From Pycnopodia helianthoides (lineage: Eukaryota > Echinodermata > Asteroidea > Forcipulatida > Asteriidae): 64,000 nt of DNA. The notes under the pieces were generated by a model. It was not told where the DNA came from. It saw nothing but the letters and a program-made list of their open reading frames with translations, and did not search any database. Numbering within the stretch: position 1 is the stretch's first letter; the number at the start of each line of letters is the position of its first letter. Below, piece after piece: positions 31,795 through 44,400 of the stretch. The DNA lies in the NCBI GenBank assembly GCA_032158295.1, contig CM063244.1, forward strand, positions 7,996,597 through 8,060,596, in the 5' to 3' direction. A program made the translations under genes and the position numbers.

Positions 31795-32116
31795 TAAATG
31801 CATGAATATTACAAACCTGTGAAAAATTGGGCTCAATTGGTCATCGAAGTTGCGAGAAAATAGAAAAAACACCCATTTTACATGGAATTGTGTGCTTTCA
31901 AATGCCTGAGAAAGGCTTCATGCCTGAAGCCTTTCTCAGATTCAAATATTTTATAGCATGAAATTACCTCTTTCCCCAAAACTACATTACTTTTAAAGGG
32001 GTAGTCGTTTCTCACAATGTTTTATACTATCAGCAGCTCTCAGGTGCTCCTCACCAAGTGAGTTTTTATGGTAATATATTTCTTAAGTAATAACCAAAAG
32101 TATCCATTGCCTTTAA
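31795..32116 (+). mobile_element. Family-2-like element, left end lost (copy F)
   Basis: The right TTAA is at 32113-32116. The interior matches copy E ('gaaaggcttcatgcctgaag' hairpin). The left end is missing next to the SINE. Confidence 0.7.
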
Positions 32117-32464
32117 GAGGAAGAACTGCAAAAGATTAGCAAAAAAAAGTCAAATTACAAGGTAAAATCTGGATGATGCAAACAAAGAAGAGAAGATTGA
32201 AGAGGGGTATTCAGGTCACAGGAACAGTGCGTGACATCCGCGCGATATGCTCAATACCGGTGCTATACAATCGATCACACGCAGAACGTGCAGTACATGG
32301 TGAACAATGATATTGATAACATTCTGCCGTAGTTTTTTGTTGTCAGATCGCGTTTGGTTAAGCACGTGTTTATTTTTCATATCTGCGCAGTCAATAATAT
32401 AGAGCTCAAACCCCTGGGCGTCTAGTATCAGCCCGACTATGCTCTACCAGCGGTTGTGAATCTT

Positions 32465-32969
32465 CAGCGGCGGCGCGCTACGGGGGGGGGGCCACGGGGG
32501 CAAATGCCCCCCCCCAGTAATTTTGTTTGCCCCCCCCCCCCAGTTTGCCCCCCAGTTTTTTCCCCGATGGCGGAAATTGAGTTTAATCCCAAACGATTGC
32601 ACCCAATTTGTTACAATGTTGTTTGCGCTGTAAATAATAAACTCAATTTCATCCATCATAATTAGCTGGCACCATCAAAAAAGCCCAATACACTTTCCAT
32701 CTCCGGCAATGTTAATAAAATGTGGATTTATTTATCTGTACAAGCTTGGAAACTTGCTATAAATAGAAATGCATTGTCTGCCCAAAACCGTAAGCAGCCA
32801 TTGTACACGCAGTTTGCACAACACGTCACATTCACACAGTGCAAAATCTTATTTCTGGAGTGAATTGTAGGCTTATACAGTACATTATAGACTTTTGTTT
32901 TCCCCCCTAAATTTAAGTTTGCCCCCTCTTGCCCCCCCCCCCAGATTAACAGGTCTGGTGCCGCCACTG
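32465..32969. mobile_element. hAT-type miniature element with 8-bp target duplication
   Basis: The ends CAGCGGCGGC and (inverted) CAGTGGCGGC are flanked by a perfect direct repeat TGAATCTT at 32457-32464 and 32970-32977. Eight-base duplications and CAGTGGCG-like ends are typical of hAT elements. About 505 bp with internal C and G runs. No transposase frame, so non-autonomous. Confidence 0.88.
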
Positions 32970-32977
32970 TGAATCTT

Positions 32978-34127
32978 GTAGCTAGGGGGGGGGGTACTCG
33001 AAATTTCTTTAAGTAAAGCATGGCGTTACTTATGAAAAATATCATATTGTCATCCAAAGTAATTTGTCGATGTAATGTATTTAAAATGCACTGATCAATG
33101 TTGACATTATCATCGACAGTCATCGATCCCTTGTGGTCTATTAGTGATTGGGATGCGGAACGTTCACCGCCGTGGCTAAGTGGCCTTTTTCCCAAACCTC
33201 GTGCTCCAGCCCCGGGCTCCGTTTAATGTCAGAACACCGCGCAAAGTGCACACTGTTCCACAATAATTGATGACGGAGTCGGAACCCAAGCGCGCCTGTA
33301 AAGGGTTTGTAAAAGGCCTCGTATGAAATTTGCAAATACTGCGCGTTTTCGAAAAAATGCATGTTGGAAGAAAAACAAACTAATGGTGGAACATTAAACT
33401 AAAAGTATTCCGAATAATACGTATACGAAACGTGCGAAACCTGTGCATGATGTATTATCCAATTACAAACGGGAACAGGAAGCACACTAGACAGACCATA
33501 ATACTTCCACCTCTATCAACACATTATAAAATAAGGGAATAAAAGAGTAGTGACGCGGTCTTAACCGGCCGTTAAAGCGGGCAGGGTCGTGGCCGTGTGA
33601 TAAATGACCGAGCCGTAATATTGTTAGAAAATCTCAACTTTTCTGTTAACTTTCATTACCTGTCACGTCCTCTCGAGCCCTGTTTCGCGAAGGATGTACA
33701 TGCCACGCTCAACAGTTGTACGTACGCGCGCGTCATAACACTGACATGTTTTTAGATTGAATACCAATATGTGTCGATTGCGTTTCGCGTAAATTAGCGC
33801 CTGCGTGTAACCTTGCGCGCCACAGGTGTGTTTAAACACTTCTAGCCGTGCATTATCATCCGTTTAAACACGGCCACGTGACATGCTCTCCACCAATCAG
33901 AATGGATAAACTCTCCGAGGTACTTTATGAATACTACATTATTACAAATTTCTTAGTGAAATGTGTTAATTCATTTAGGAATGTTCTTGGGTAAAAGTTG
34001 TTGTTTCTTATGTATACTTTTTGTTGTTATACCGGTAGGCCCACGTATCCTAGAGTTATTTTTCTATTGTGTGTGTTATGGGCATGTTCGTGTGCCGGTA
34101 CGGAGGGGGGGGGGGGGGGGGGTCACA
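32978..34127. other. Non-coding stretch ending in a poly-G run
   Basis: No frame with splice support. G runs at about 32985 and 34105-34122, the second directly beside a family-4 element. Otherwise unassigned. Confidence 0.4.
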
Positions 34128-34837
34128 TTAAAGATAGGGTCATAGATTGGTTTTTGTCAACGTAATGCTGCTTTCTAGGCAACAATATTCGGAAAGATAC
34201 AATAAAATTCACCTGTGACAGTTTCAGTTGATTACATTGTCTACTTGTTGAGAAAGCAGGACAAAACAACTGCCCCGGTATTTACACCAAGAACGTCGAA
34301 ACCATTCACATCCGGCGAGAGTTGACAGTGGGTATCAACCGCGTCTCTTGCCGTATAGCATTCACAAACGGACACCATGTATGTTTGAATCTCCAAAACT
34401 TACCTCAAGGCGATCTTTGGAGATTTGTCGACATATTTATTCTTGATTTATTTATTTCTTTCATTGACTGGGGGGCACTTCAGACGAAATAATTTCACAG
34501 GGGGGTTACTACCATTACCATCTTCATAACAAATACACTGCAAAAAATAATAACACTTTTCGGTGTTACTAGAGGACTACACCAATTTGGTGTAGTTTTA
34601 ACACTTTGGGTGTTATTATTTACACCCATATGGGTGTGTCAGTACACCATGAGTGTAAAGAATAACACCAATGTGTTAAAATAACACCCACAATTTTAAC
34701 ACCGGTGAAAGTTCTTGGCGTGGTCCTCTTTTAACACCGGGGTTGTTTAAAGTTTTTGCTGTGTAGGCTTTGGAATAAAAAAATTACACATTCAATTGGT
34801 TTTCGGGGTCATTACCAAAGTATGACCCTACCTTTAA
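34128..34837 (+). mobile_element. Family-4 TTAA miniature element, copy a (interrupted)
   Basis: TTAA flanks. Ends 'agatagggtcatagattgg' and (inverted) 'agtatgaccctacct'. The interior has 'ctacttgttgaga', 'attcacaaacggacacc' and 'gaatctccaaaactt'. A second element sits inside at 34536-34763. Confidence 0.82.
34536..34763. mobile_element. TA-flanked miniature element with GGTGTTA repeats
   Basis: Ends CACTGCAAAAA and (inverted) CACAGCAAAAA with TA on both sides. The interior has many 'ggtgtta' and 'taacacc' motifs in both orientations. The related family-4 copy lacks it, which shows the insertion point. Confidence 0.85.
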
Positions 34838-35848
34838 AAAAAGTTCCGTCCAGCAGCGACTTTGTATAAAATGTTTCCAATGCAGGTTTTCACAAAGGTA
34901 TCTAGATCGGTAAGAAAAACAACTGCAGGCAAAAATTAAAAACAGATTTGCTGCAACTCGTGGAGGATTAACTTGTTTTTTTGGTGTGGGCATCTGGCAA
35001 CTCACCACAATAAGGTTATTTTGTCGCACGCTCATAAAAAAAAGTAAATTTTCGATAGGAAAACTTGGCAAAATCTGCAAAATACACGACAGGATCTGGG
35101 TGTGTTTGTTTGAGGAAATTGCACTGCGTTCCCAGGGGTTCGTGCAGTGTGTACTTTTCACAGTTTGCTTGCATTTGCTTTTTGGGGAAATTTGTTGATT
35201 TTTTGCTCAAAAACTTATTGGGACTCCTCTGGGTAAACAAGAGATTTACAGCTAATCATTGACGTCTCGGTAGGTTTCGTTGTTTTCCATTTCTCGATGT
35301 TTGTATCGTTGTTTTCCCCCGTTCTATGTAAAGAGAACCCATCCACTAAATTTGAACTATGACCTTCTTTGCGGTAACACAAATATTCATTGTTATTTCG
35401 TTTTGTTTCCATGTTGCTTGATTTAGGTATCATTTGGGGAAATGAGTAAAGCTTTCAACTTTTCTGACTTGCAAAAAACTAATTAGAGAATCTATTAAAC
35501 TTTATTTAATGACTTATTAGGAACTATTATGCGTGCAAAGATACAAAGATACCACGTAATTTACATATATAAACCACAGTGACTACGTCAGAACTCTTCA
35601 TTCTCAAAATAATACGTCAATAGTAAGTATTATCAATAGATAAATACATTTACATTAGAAGAAGCATTGACTTTGTATCTTATAAAAACTAAACATTTTC
35701 TAAATTAAAATCTTTTGGGAAAAAAAGAAGAAGAAAATAAAGAGAGATGAAAACAGTTCCTAGAAACAGATCATGACCAGATGTACGCGGTAGACCTAAT
35801 ATCGCGGTTTTCCTCCCACTCCTGAACCTAAACTAAATCTCTCAACCA
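34838..35848. other. Non-coding, AT-rich
   Basis: No recognised gene. The frames of 70-125 codons around 34784-35433 overlap on both strands and have no splice or motif support. Confidence 0.4.
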
Positions 35849-36221
35849 GCTTGTTGACCATCGTCTGCCTCCACAAAACCATGTTATTGCTTTCTTATGA
35901 CGGATAAACTAAGCTATTGACTTCTTTCTCGACATTTACAAGTAAGATACCACAGCAAGATGAACGCTGTGTTCTTATATTGAACGTATTCGACGTTTGG
36001 CCTTTTTGCTCAATAATTGATAGGGTCATAAACGAGTTTGTTGACCAACGTCTGCATCCACAAAACCATACTATTGCTTTCTTATGACGGATAAACTAAG
36101 CTATTGGCTTCTTTCTCGACATTTACAAGTAAGATACCACAGCAAGATGAACGCTGTGTTCTTCTATATTGGACGTATTCGACGTTTGGCCTTTTTGCTC
36201 TATAAAGGATGGGGTCATACA
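35849..36221 (+). repeat. Tandem duplication, two units of about 187 bp
   Basis: The units at about 35849-36034 and 36036-36221 share 'ttgttgacca', 'tattgctttcttatgacgg', 'cgacatttacaagtaagata' and 'tattcgacgtttggcc'. They differ at scattered bases, so the duplication is not fresh. Each ends in 'gggtcata', the family-4 terminal motif. Confidence 0.88.
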
Positions 36222-36602
36222 TTGTTTTTTTGTCAACGCAAATGCTTGATTTATAGGCCAATAACAATAAGTCACATGTGAAAGCTGAATGCACAGTGTC
36301 TACTTGTTGAGGAAACGGCAAATAAACTGTCTCGGTATTTGAATCTAGATTGTCGAAGGTGACGCAGGTCCGGCTACAACAGACATCACTGAAATTCGAA
36401 TCTTCAAAAACTGGCCCCGAGATGAGCCTTGTATCTTGAAACTTGTCTTGAAACATACTTTTATTGATTTCTAATCAACGGGGGCATTTCAGACTGATAA
36501 TATTCTGACCACCCTCACTACCTTTATAACAAATAAGGCTTTAAGATAAAAATAAATTCAATGTTCGGGGTCATTTCGAAGGTGTGACCCGTTAACCTTT
36601 AA
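36202..36602 (+). mobile_element. Family-4 element, copy b (empty-site copy)
   Basis: Flanked by ATAA (36202) and TTAA (36599-36602). Ends 'aggatggggtcatacattg' and 'gtgtgacccgttaacct'. It lacks the TA-flanked insertion found in copy a and shows the intact site 'ataacaaataaggct'. Confidence 0.8.
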
Positions 36603-36849
36603 TTTATGGCCTCGTCACACAAGGCAACTTTTACAGGCAGCTTGGATGCAACCAACTGCACTGTACGCAGAAGCAACACTTAGTAGGCATACGTTTTACT
36701 GACAATATCTCAACGTCCCCAAGAAAATTATGTGGAGATGGAATTTAGTGTGAGTTATTTGTTCTTCTTCTTGGAGCGTCAACTGCCTTGTGTGACATAA
36801 CACTTAGATGGTGTGCACAACTTTGGTAAGATTGAAAAAAATAATAATG

Positions 36850-37160
36850 TTTACAGATTTGCGCCTAACTAACATCGTATAAAGATGGTCATGATGGAAA
36901 ACAACCCTCGAAATATGTTTGCTTGAAACGCTGTAGTTTCCGAGAAGTGAGTAAAACAATCAGTTTTGTTCTCGCGAGACCACAATTCGATGTTCTAAAA
37001 CAATGAAAACGCATGAGGTTTCTATCGCTTTTCTTCCCCGTGACTCCATGCAGTGACCGATTGAGCCTAAAAAGTTTCTGCTATTTCGTGTTGGGTCACA
37101 TAAAGCGCGGATACTGGTCTCTGACAAACCGTTGTCCACGTGCTTTCTTCTTTAACTCCG
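36850..37160. repeat. Decayed family-2 relative, second copy
   Basis: It matches 27470-27780 in order ('ttgttctcgcgagacca', 'gaccgattgagcctaaa', 'gcgcggatactgg'). Confidence 0.55.
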
Positions 37161-38269
37161 CCATAAACGCAACTCTCAAAGATATTCCGATGAAATCACC
37201 TATATATTCAGTCGGATGATTTGGTCATGGTTTATTCATTATCTAGCCATTTCCGGTCTCTATAATTACTCGAGAGACATGGGTAGCATTTGGTTTGCAT
37301 GTGAATAGATTTTTGTCAAAAGATTTTTATTTAAAATGTGCCGACGTGCGGAGAGTGTGTCATTCAGAAAAATTACGAAAAAGGAGCATGGAGATCCAGT
37401 CCATTCCACCAACAAAAGCAAGTTTACCAATTTTGCAATATAGCCAATGCTGTACCCTGTCTTGATTCAAAGAGAGTAAGCATTTCACGCAGATTAAGTG
37501 ATTTAAGAACATCTCAATGGTGTTTCGTTTACACTATCTTCATTCAATAAGCACATTCAATAAGCACACGTGTGGCAACATAATAGGCAACGCCACCACA
37601 GCTGCACTTTATATTGATTCAAAGAGAGTAAGCATAGAGCATGCACAGTGGCGTAAGCAGGCATTTTTATTTGGAGGGGGGAGGGGAGGGGGCAAGCGTG
37701 GGAAAGGTTGTGCAGAAGGGTCCCGACCCCATACCCCTGCTGGTTACGTCACTATAACAGAGCAGCAACAGCTTGGCATAATAACCGTTTCCACACCATG
37801 TGTTCAGATTATATTAGGCATTATTTTGTGTTAACTTTACGCTAGTAAAGTCTTTATAACTAAAAAGTTTAAATACGGGAGGGGGGTCTCTACTCTACAA
37901 GTTTTCCTTTGGCGACCTCCACCAGTTAGGCCTAATCCTAATCGTTTAATTCAAGTACCGTACAGACTGAGTGAGTGGAAAATAAAATGAACTGAACTAT
38001 TAAAACGGAAGTGAGGAACCGTTTTACGAATATATAACCCACGGTCTATATACTGTGTACCCCGCTCTTCAACCCTATTAGAAAGTCACTATATGACCAG
38101 TGAGGGACGTCACTACAAACAGATTATATTTGAAATATTCATACCCTCCAGAAGAAGAGTATTTTAAAGTCGACGCACTCGGAAGACATTTTCCAGACTC
38201 GTTCAGTAGAGCGACATTGTGAGCTTTCCCAATGTGTTTTCTACTGTCCTCTTTCTGTAATCTTTCCTG
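37161..38269. other. Non-coding, with a decayed CAGTGGCG element end
   Basis: At 37646 'acagtggcgtaagcaggca' followed by G-rich DNA resembles a hAT-type end. A 22-bp direct repeat 'ttgattcaaagagagtaagc' occurs near 37461 and 37615. Nothing else is assigned. Confidence 0.4.
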
Positions 38270-38664
38270 TTAAAGGAACATTACAGAATTGGTAAGAAAA
38301 AAACTTGTAAAATATACTTTTTGATCACAGATTTACATAAACTTACACGGTCTAATGATGATTTATAGTAAGAAAACATCCCTTGAAATATTTCTGTCTG
38401 AAATGCCATATTTGATGAGAAATGAATAAACTCATTTTCCGATTGGAGTTTATCGCTCAGTGAGCGGTTTATTCATTTGTTGAATCTATACGATTTCATG
38501 CAAATGTGTAATCGGTTTTTCACTGTTTTCTCGTGACCCAGATGGCCGATCGATCTCAAACTTCTACAGGTTTGTCAGTTTATGTATATGGTGGGTTACA
38601 TAAAGTGCTTACACTGCCAGCAACTGTTTTGTTAGCAAAAACAAACTTTGTAATGTTCCTTTAA
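38270..38664 (-). mobile_element. Family-1 element, copy 4
   Basis: TTAA at both ends, about 395 bp, full interior. Confidence 0.93.
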
Positions 38665-39866
38665 AAAACATTTTGGGGTTAACACTACAATGTCGAAACA
38701 CGCCCACAAGTACAGTTCCTATACGTAAAAATCACCCCACAATGTCTATATATTGTAAACACAGAATGCTGCAATTGAAAACGCCTCAATATACACGAGT
38801 GATTTGCCCGCGTGGATTTTCATCCACACACAAAACAAGTGCAAGCTATAAACCTTGATTGACATCTACATTGAACTATGAAATGTACACGACCTGATAT
38901 CTCGTCACATATGTAATCAATCCATCCATATTTGTCTCTTGTGATAATTAGTTAACATTTCACCTTGAAGAATGACAGTTGATGGAGCCATTATGAAATG
39001 TATCACTCCGTTCGCCATCATCTCATTAGACGGAGAGTAAATGACCTACAATGTTGTATGATATAGTGATACACCTTTTGCCGAGTTAAACAAATATAAT
39101 TTGGGCATTTGTTTTTATTTTACATTATTTCGTCCTAAACGACATTCAAAGCAAAACAAAAACAAAGCAGAAAAGCAAAAAACCCACGAGTTTAGGATAT
39201 ATTAGTAATCGAAACTAGCAATCTTCTTATACGAGGAAATTTGAATTGAAATATGAATCCATGCTAATCTCTGTTCCCGCCAAAGAGAATTACAAAACCG
39301 CAAGTCTGTAAGAACAAAACCACTTTTCCTAGTGCACGTTTCAAAACGAATTGTTTATATAATATTTATCTTGAAAATAGTTGAGGATTTCAACAAATTA
39401 CTTATAAGCTGTTATCTTTAAGGTTGGCAGATTATTCTGATCGATGTTGAGCGATTTCAACACCTTTTTTTTTTACGACCACCCCTTCCAGCTTTCGCTT
39501 ATAAACATTTCATACACGATTACCACTTTAAACTTGGTGCCGTTTATTTGAAGATAAAAAGTTACGGCAGCTGACAGGCTGTCGTTAAATGCCGGTAAGT
39601 GACGGTGAAATTTAAACTGTTCCAAAAAAAAACTTCACATTTTTTTAAACGAGGAAATGTCTAAGAAAACAGATCACCACACGGGTAAATTTATTCCCAA
39701 TCAATCAACGGGTGGTGTAATTAAAACAAATTTCACCGACACTGTCTATGCGCATGTTGAGGTGAAATGACAGACACATTGTCATGGGGTTAATTAAAAC
39801 TTCACATGTACTGTTTTTTTTCCCCGCGTGGGATTAGTCGCACAAAAACAGCGTTTGCGCACACTA
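38665..39866. other. Non-coding, AT-rich
   Basis: No frame, repeat or site I can support. Confidence 0.5.
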
Positions 39867-40254
39867 TTAAAAACACTGGACACCTTTGGTAATTGTCAAA
39901 GACCAGTCTTCTCACTTGGTGTATCTCAACATATGCACAAAATAACAAACCTGTGAAAATTTGAACTCGATTGGTCGTCGAAGTTGCGAGATAATAATGG
40001 AAGAAAAAACACCCTTGTCACACGAAGTTGTGTGCTTTCAGATGCTTGATTTCGAGACCTCACGCGTGAGGTCTCAAAATCAATTCAAATATTTTACTGA
40101 GAAATTACTTCTTTCTCAAAAACTACGTTACTTCAGAGGGAGCCGTTTCTCACAATGTTTTATACTATCAACAGCCCTCTATTGCTCGTTACCAAGTAAG
40201 TTTTTATGCTAATAATTATTTTGAGTAATTACCAATAGTGTCCAGTGCCTTTAA
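39867..40254 (+). mobile_element. Family-2 element, copy B
   Basis: TTAA at both ends. Very similar to copy A (20953) but lacks the 'atgttg' and 'ggtttc' additions seen there. Contains CCTCACGCGTGAGG. Confidence 0.92.
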
Positions 40255-40820
40255 CAGTGCATGAAATTTCCGTTCGAGTTTTGCAAAAACCGCGAGGCAT
40301 TCGCCAACAAAATGCAACAGGTTACTCGTAACAATAGCAAGACATTTCACACACCATTAATAACAACATTTGAAATATAAATTGTGATCATGACTTTTAC
40401 AAAACTAGAACTTCAGAAAACTGCGGCTTTAAATTGACCACTCTGCATCCACGGTGGAGCTCAGTTCAAAGCCAAGGCTTAGAGGCTTAAGACCAAAGCA
40501 ATACATACGAATTACGTTCTTATTAGTTCGTCTCTGCCAAAGCCTAGTGCGTATTTGTTTTATCAACGCGGGATATTCCACGTGTTACTTTATTGCTGCA
40601 GTACCCTCTCTGGGGTCACCAGGCCTTTGTTTATCAGAGTTAAAAAGTTCTAAGTTTCATCACCAACAGGATGAAAAAAGAAGAAGAAGAAGAAGAAAAA
40701 CAAAAACAAAAACTAGAAACACTTTTGACCGTGCGGTTATTTTGTTCGAGATCACGTAAGTGCTATAATTTGCCCTCCATGAGGACATGAACTTATGATA
40801 ACAGGAAGTTAGTTTCTTAC
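40255..40820. other. Non-coding, possible first intron start
   Basis: It holds a short GAA run (about 40677-40697). It lies downstream of a strong minus-strand donor at 40820 and so may be intron. Confidence 0.35.
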
Positions 40821-41060
40821 CTGGGTATCCGGTCTTAATACCAGCATCCCCACAGCAGCGTCCACCAGGTACAGTCTTCACTGGCCTCTCTATACAAACT
40901 GTCCGTCCCCACGTCACCGCCTCGGATGCACACTCGATAATCCCTCTCTTGGTCTCTCTATAGTCACCGGTGAGCAGCTCATCTCTCTCTACCTCTCTCT
41001 GTCTGCTGAGAGCGAGTGACGTCCCTCCTCCCTCGACGCGAGTGTTTTTATCGTCCTGGC
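40821..41060 (-). promoter_or_regulatory. Possible promoter and first exon, minus strand
   Basis: A consensus donor (ataccCAG|GTAAGA) ends a GC-rich stretch at 40821. A TATA-like 'cgataaaaac' lies at about 41046-41054 and a TGACGT motif near 41010. A frame is open through the stretch (for example GIIECASEAVTWGRTVC, then GGRCCGDAGIKTGYP) but it has no good start. No downstream exon is recognised. Confidence 0.35.
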
Positions 41061-41284
41061 GAGCCTCCCCTGCATGCTCGGAGGGACCCCTCGTGTTTGT
41101 TATTATTACGCGGAGGATAATCACTTGGCCAGGGTGTCACGACCACCTATTCATCACCCTGTGCGTAGTCAGGAAATTTTGTTAAAGGGATCAGCGATGT
41201 CATATTTTTTATCAAAATCAAAACAGACTCAAAGAAACTTAACTTTCCATCTGTTTTTTAAAGCATTAGCAACATTTTCCTTTG

Positions 41285-41475
41285 TTTATTATTTATTCAT
41301 TTATTTATTTATTTACTTATTTATTTATTATTTATTTATTTATTTGTTTTGTTGTTTATTTATTTATTTATTTATTTCTCTCTTTCTTTCTTTCTTTCTT
41401 TATTTCTTTATTTGTTTATTTTTGTTTATTTTCTTTTTATTTTTATTTTTAAATTTATTTATTCATTTTTTTTTA
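41285..41475 (+). repeat. (TTTA)n-rich low-complexity tract
   Basis: Imperfect TTTA, TTTC and TTTG repeats over about 190 bp. It produces a spurious Phe/Leu/Ile-rich frame. Confidence 0.95.
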
Positions 41476-44400
41476 TTAATGTTTATTTTTTTGTGTATAT
41501 TTAATAATCATCTTTAAAAAGAAAATACGAACAAAAAGATTACCGAAAGTGCCTGGTCCCTTTTGAAGACTCACTGTCTATATAGTAAATGCCCGTGGTA
41601 CCAGTCTGTATAAAGCACATAGAACGGTTTACATTGACATCAGTACTATAAATGAGAAAAAAATGTCCCTCTGAAAAACCGCCATGTGTGAGAAAATTGC
41701 CCGAACTGTTAGATCTCATGCCGATTTTCTGGATCGAAAAAAGAAAAAACCAGCCGTAATTCTTGTGAGCCACCCCACCCCCCTGCGACAAAACAAACCC
41801 GTGTGTGTCTGAAAGAGTGAAGAGTGAAATCATACATAGCCGTGTAAAAGCAAGACTTGAGAGGAGACCAGAGTATGACCAAGAACAACAATTTGATGGT
41901 ATATGTTTTAACGCATCAAAGAGAGGGCTTTTGAAGGACAAGCATACCATAGAACGTACCCCCAAGAAGATCTCAAAGTTCCTCATAAGGGGGGAGGGGT
42001 GTGGGAGGGACAAAGGAACAGGGACAGGAAAAGTGTATTATGGAAAAAGGGGTTGAAATGGAGCGAAATAGTAAAAGGAATCGGGGAGGAAAAAAACATT
42101 TTCATGTCGTATGTTGATTGGTATACAATTATCAAAATGCATGTGAGTGCATTGTTGAAGAACCACTCTGGCTTTCATTTTTTCACCGGGCGAATGCACG
42201 AATGAGCTGCAATCCGTACTTGTTTTGTAATACACAACTTATGGGCTTGTAAGTAGGTCCATGGTGAGTTTCCCTTTTTGGGTGAAATTTTCCGCGGATT
42301 GATTTTTTTGATGTGTGCATTGAAAGACGGAGAACGGGGTTAAATTATTACTCTTCGAAAAAAAAACACGTATCACCTGTTATTTTACCGCGTGGATGCA
42401 ATCTGTAAACAGATCCAAATCGAGAACAGCTTTAAGTCGTTTCTGATAGCCGTGACCGTTAATGACAATTTGTGGCATTATTCAAATACATTTTTAGACA
42501 CGTGGTGATATTGAAGAAAGATGATAGAGGTTCGTTTCGCTAGACGGAGTACAGGGCATTTCGTAACGGGAGAGTCTGAACGTTGTGGTTTTTGCTCTGG
42601 GTTTGTTGCTCTGTGATTTCCACTTGCAAAATTACATGAGTCCCCCGCGCGGACCAGAGGGCTCTTCGGGGCCTCTGTTTAAGGTATATGCGGATTGTTT
42701 TGCAGCATCGGGGAAGGGGGGGGAGGACAAAGAAGATTGGTTTAAATTTGTTTTAATTTGCTTTTTTTGCTGGTGTTTGTCGCCTTCTATTTCATGTGCG
42801 TATTATTAATAATGCAACGGCAAGGAACAACGTCGAGGAGTACACATTTTGCCTACAAATAACTATCGATGCCTACATCTCAAAATATCTTTAAATTGAA
42901 CATGGTTTTGATGGCGTCGAGGGGGCCGCTCAAGTTAACACCTCCCGGTATTTCTCTTCAACTAATTAGTTTACAGATAATGGATCCGAGCATTATCGGT
43001 TCCTGCAAACACGACTTGTTATCAATCATCTTCACGGATGCCCGAAAGGCAGGGCTCAGTCGACCTTCTCTTAGGAGACGAACCCCCCGGGACCTCATCA
43101 ATGGAACCCGGCCTCAGTCTCCTCCTCATGCCCACACAGCGGGGGGGGGGGTTCAGTATCGAGAGCTGGGGTGGGCTGGTGTACTAAACGTCACTTTAGT
43201 TCTTGAATGTTTATAACATAAGGAGGTGCTCTATAACTTGAATAAGTAGATCTTTGTCACGTGGGGGAAAAAAACAACACACAAACGAACTATAAACAAA
43301 ATGTACAAGATTGTGTTCTGGCATCCACTAGGAGGTCGTTTTGTACTGCTGTGTTTAGAAGCCGGTTTTTAGTCGGTCGCGCGATGATAATAGTCGAAAG
43401 CTGTTGATCGCCATCGTCTTCATCGACTAGTCAACGATGATTTGGCGATTACTATAAACCGTGTACTTTCTGAATGCCACGTGATCAACAGTCCTCCAAT
43501 CAGATGACAAGAATTGACTTTGATAACGCTGTGTGTAGTACGCATTTTATAATGATAAGTATTCCCCAAACCAATCCGAACTCCTTTGTAGTATGCAGCA
43601 CCGGCAGCCAAATTGGCGCACATGATGCTGTTTATCATTCACATCGACAACCTCTACCCTCTTTGGTACATAGATCCATTTAATCCTGGGTAATGAGAAG
43701 CAATTTGAGCTCGAACCCACACCCGAACACACACTCTAGTGGACTCAGCCATCAGAACTTGAGTTCGATGCTTTCGACCGCTCGGTCGACCACGAGACGC
43801 TACAGTGTTTCGAAGTGGGCATGCAATGCGTGAAGGATTGAATGACAATAATCATTTTATATAGTAAATACGAGTGCAGTTAGACATGCGCCATCTCGTT
43901 ACATGATATTTGACTCTCGAAATGGCAAAACATTTGGTAGAAAGAAACGCATGTGACGTCATTAAAAGGCAGTATAATATAACAGACTTAACCAGAAACA
44001 GCACTATGAAAAAAATAGATAACTTGCCAGCAAGATTGTTGTCAATATGTTTTGATTTGTGGCAAAGCGAAGGTATTCCCAATTCGGGAAAAAACTTCAC
44101 GTTGGATATACTACCTCCCAATGATCATTAATAATCATCCATTAAAGCTATGCAATGAAGCCGAGATAAGCTTCTGGCCTTGGGCCATATCTAAGAAGTT
44201 CCATGAAATGAACCGACACTTTAGAAAATTGACGCGCAAAAAAAATATTTAAAAAAAAATACTAATAAAAAAATCCCACGTAATTTAAAGGTTAAGCATC
44301 TGAAATTTGAAACTTTTGTTTTTTGCATATTTTTTTATTTATTTATTTCATTTCATCGTACACCTTCGTTTAAAAGACAGCAAGAAGTATTTAAAAGGCG

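Noticed and set aside
41074..41517. A 147-codon hydrophobic frame resembling a membrane protein
   Set aside because: The hydrophobic part is the TTTA low-complexity tract.
42869..43216. A 115-codon + frame in a GC-richer stretch
   Set aside because: It runs through a G run and has no family features; non-coding DNA is more likely.
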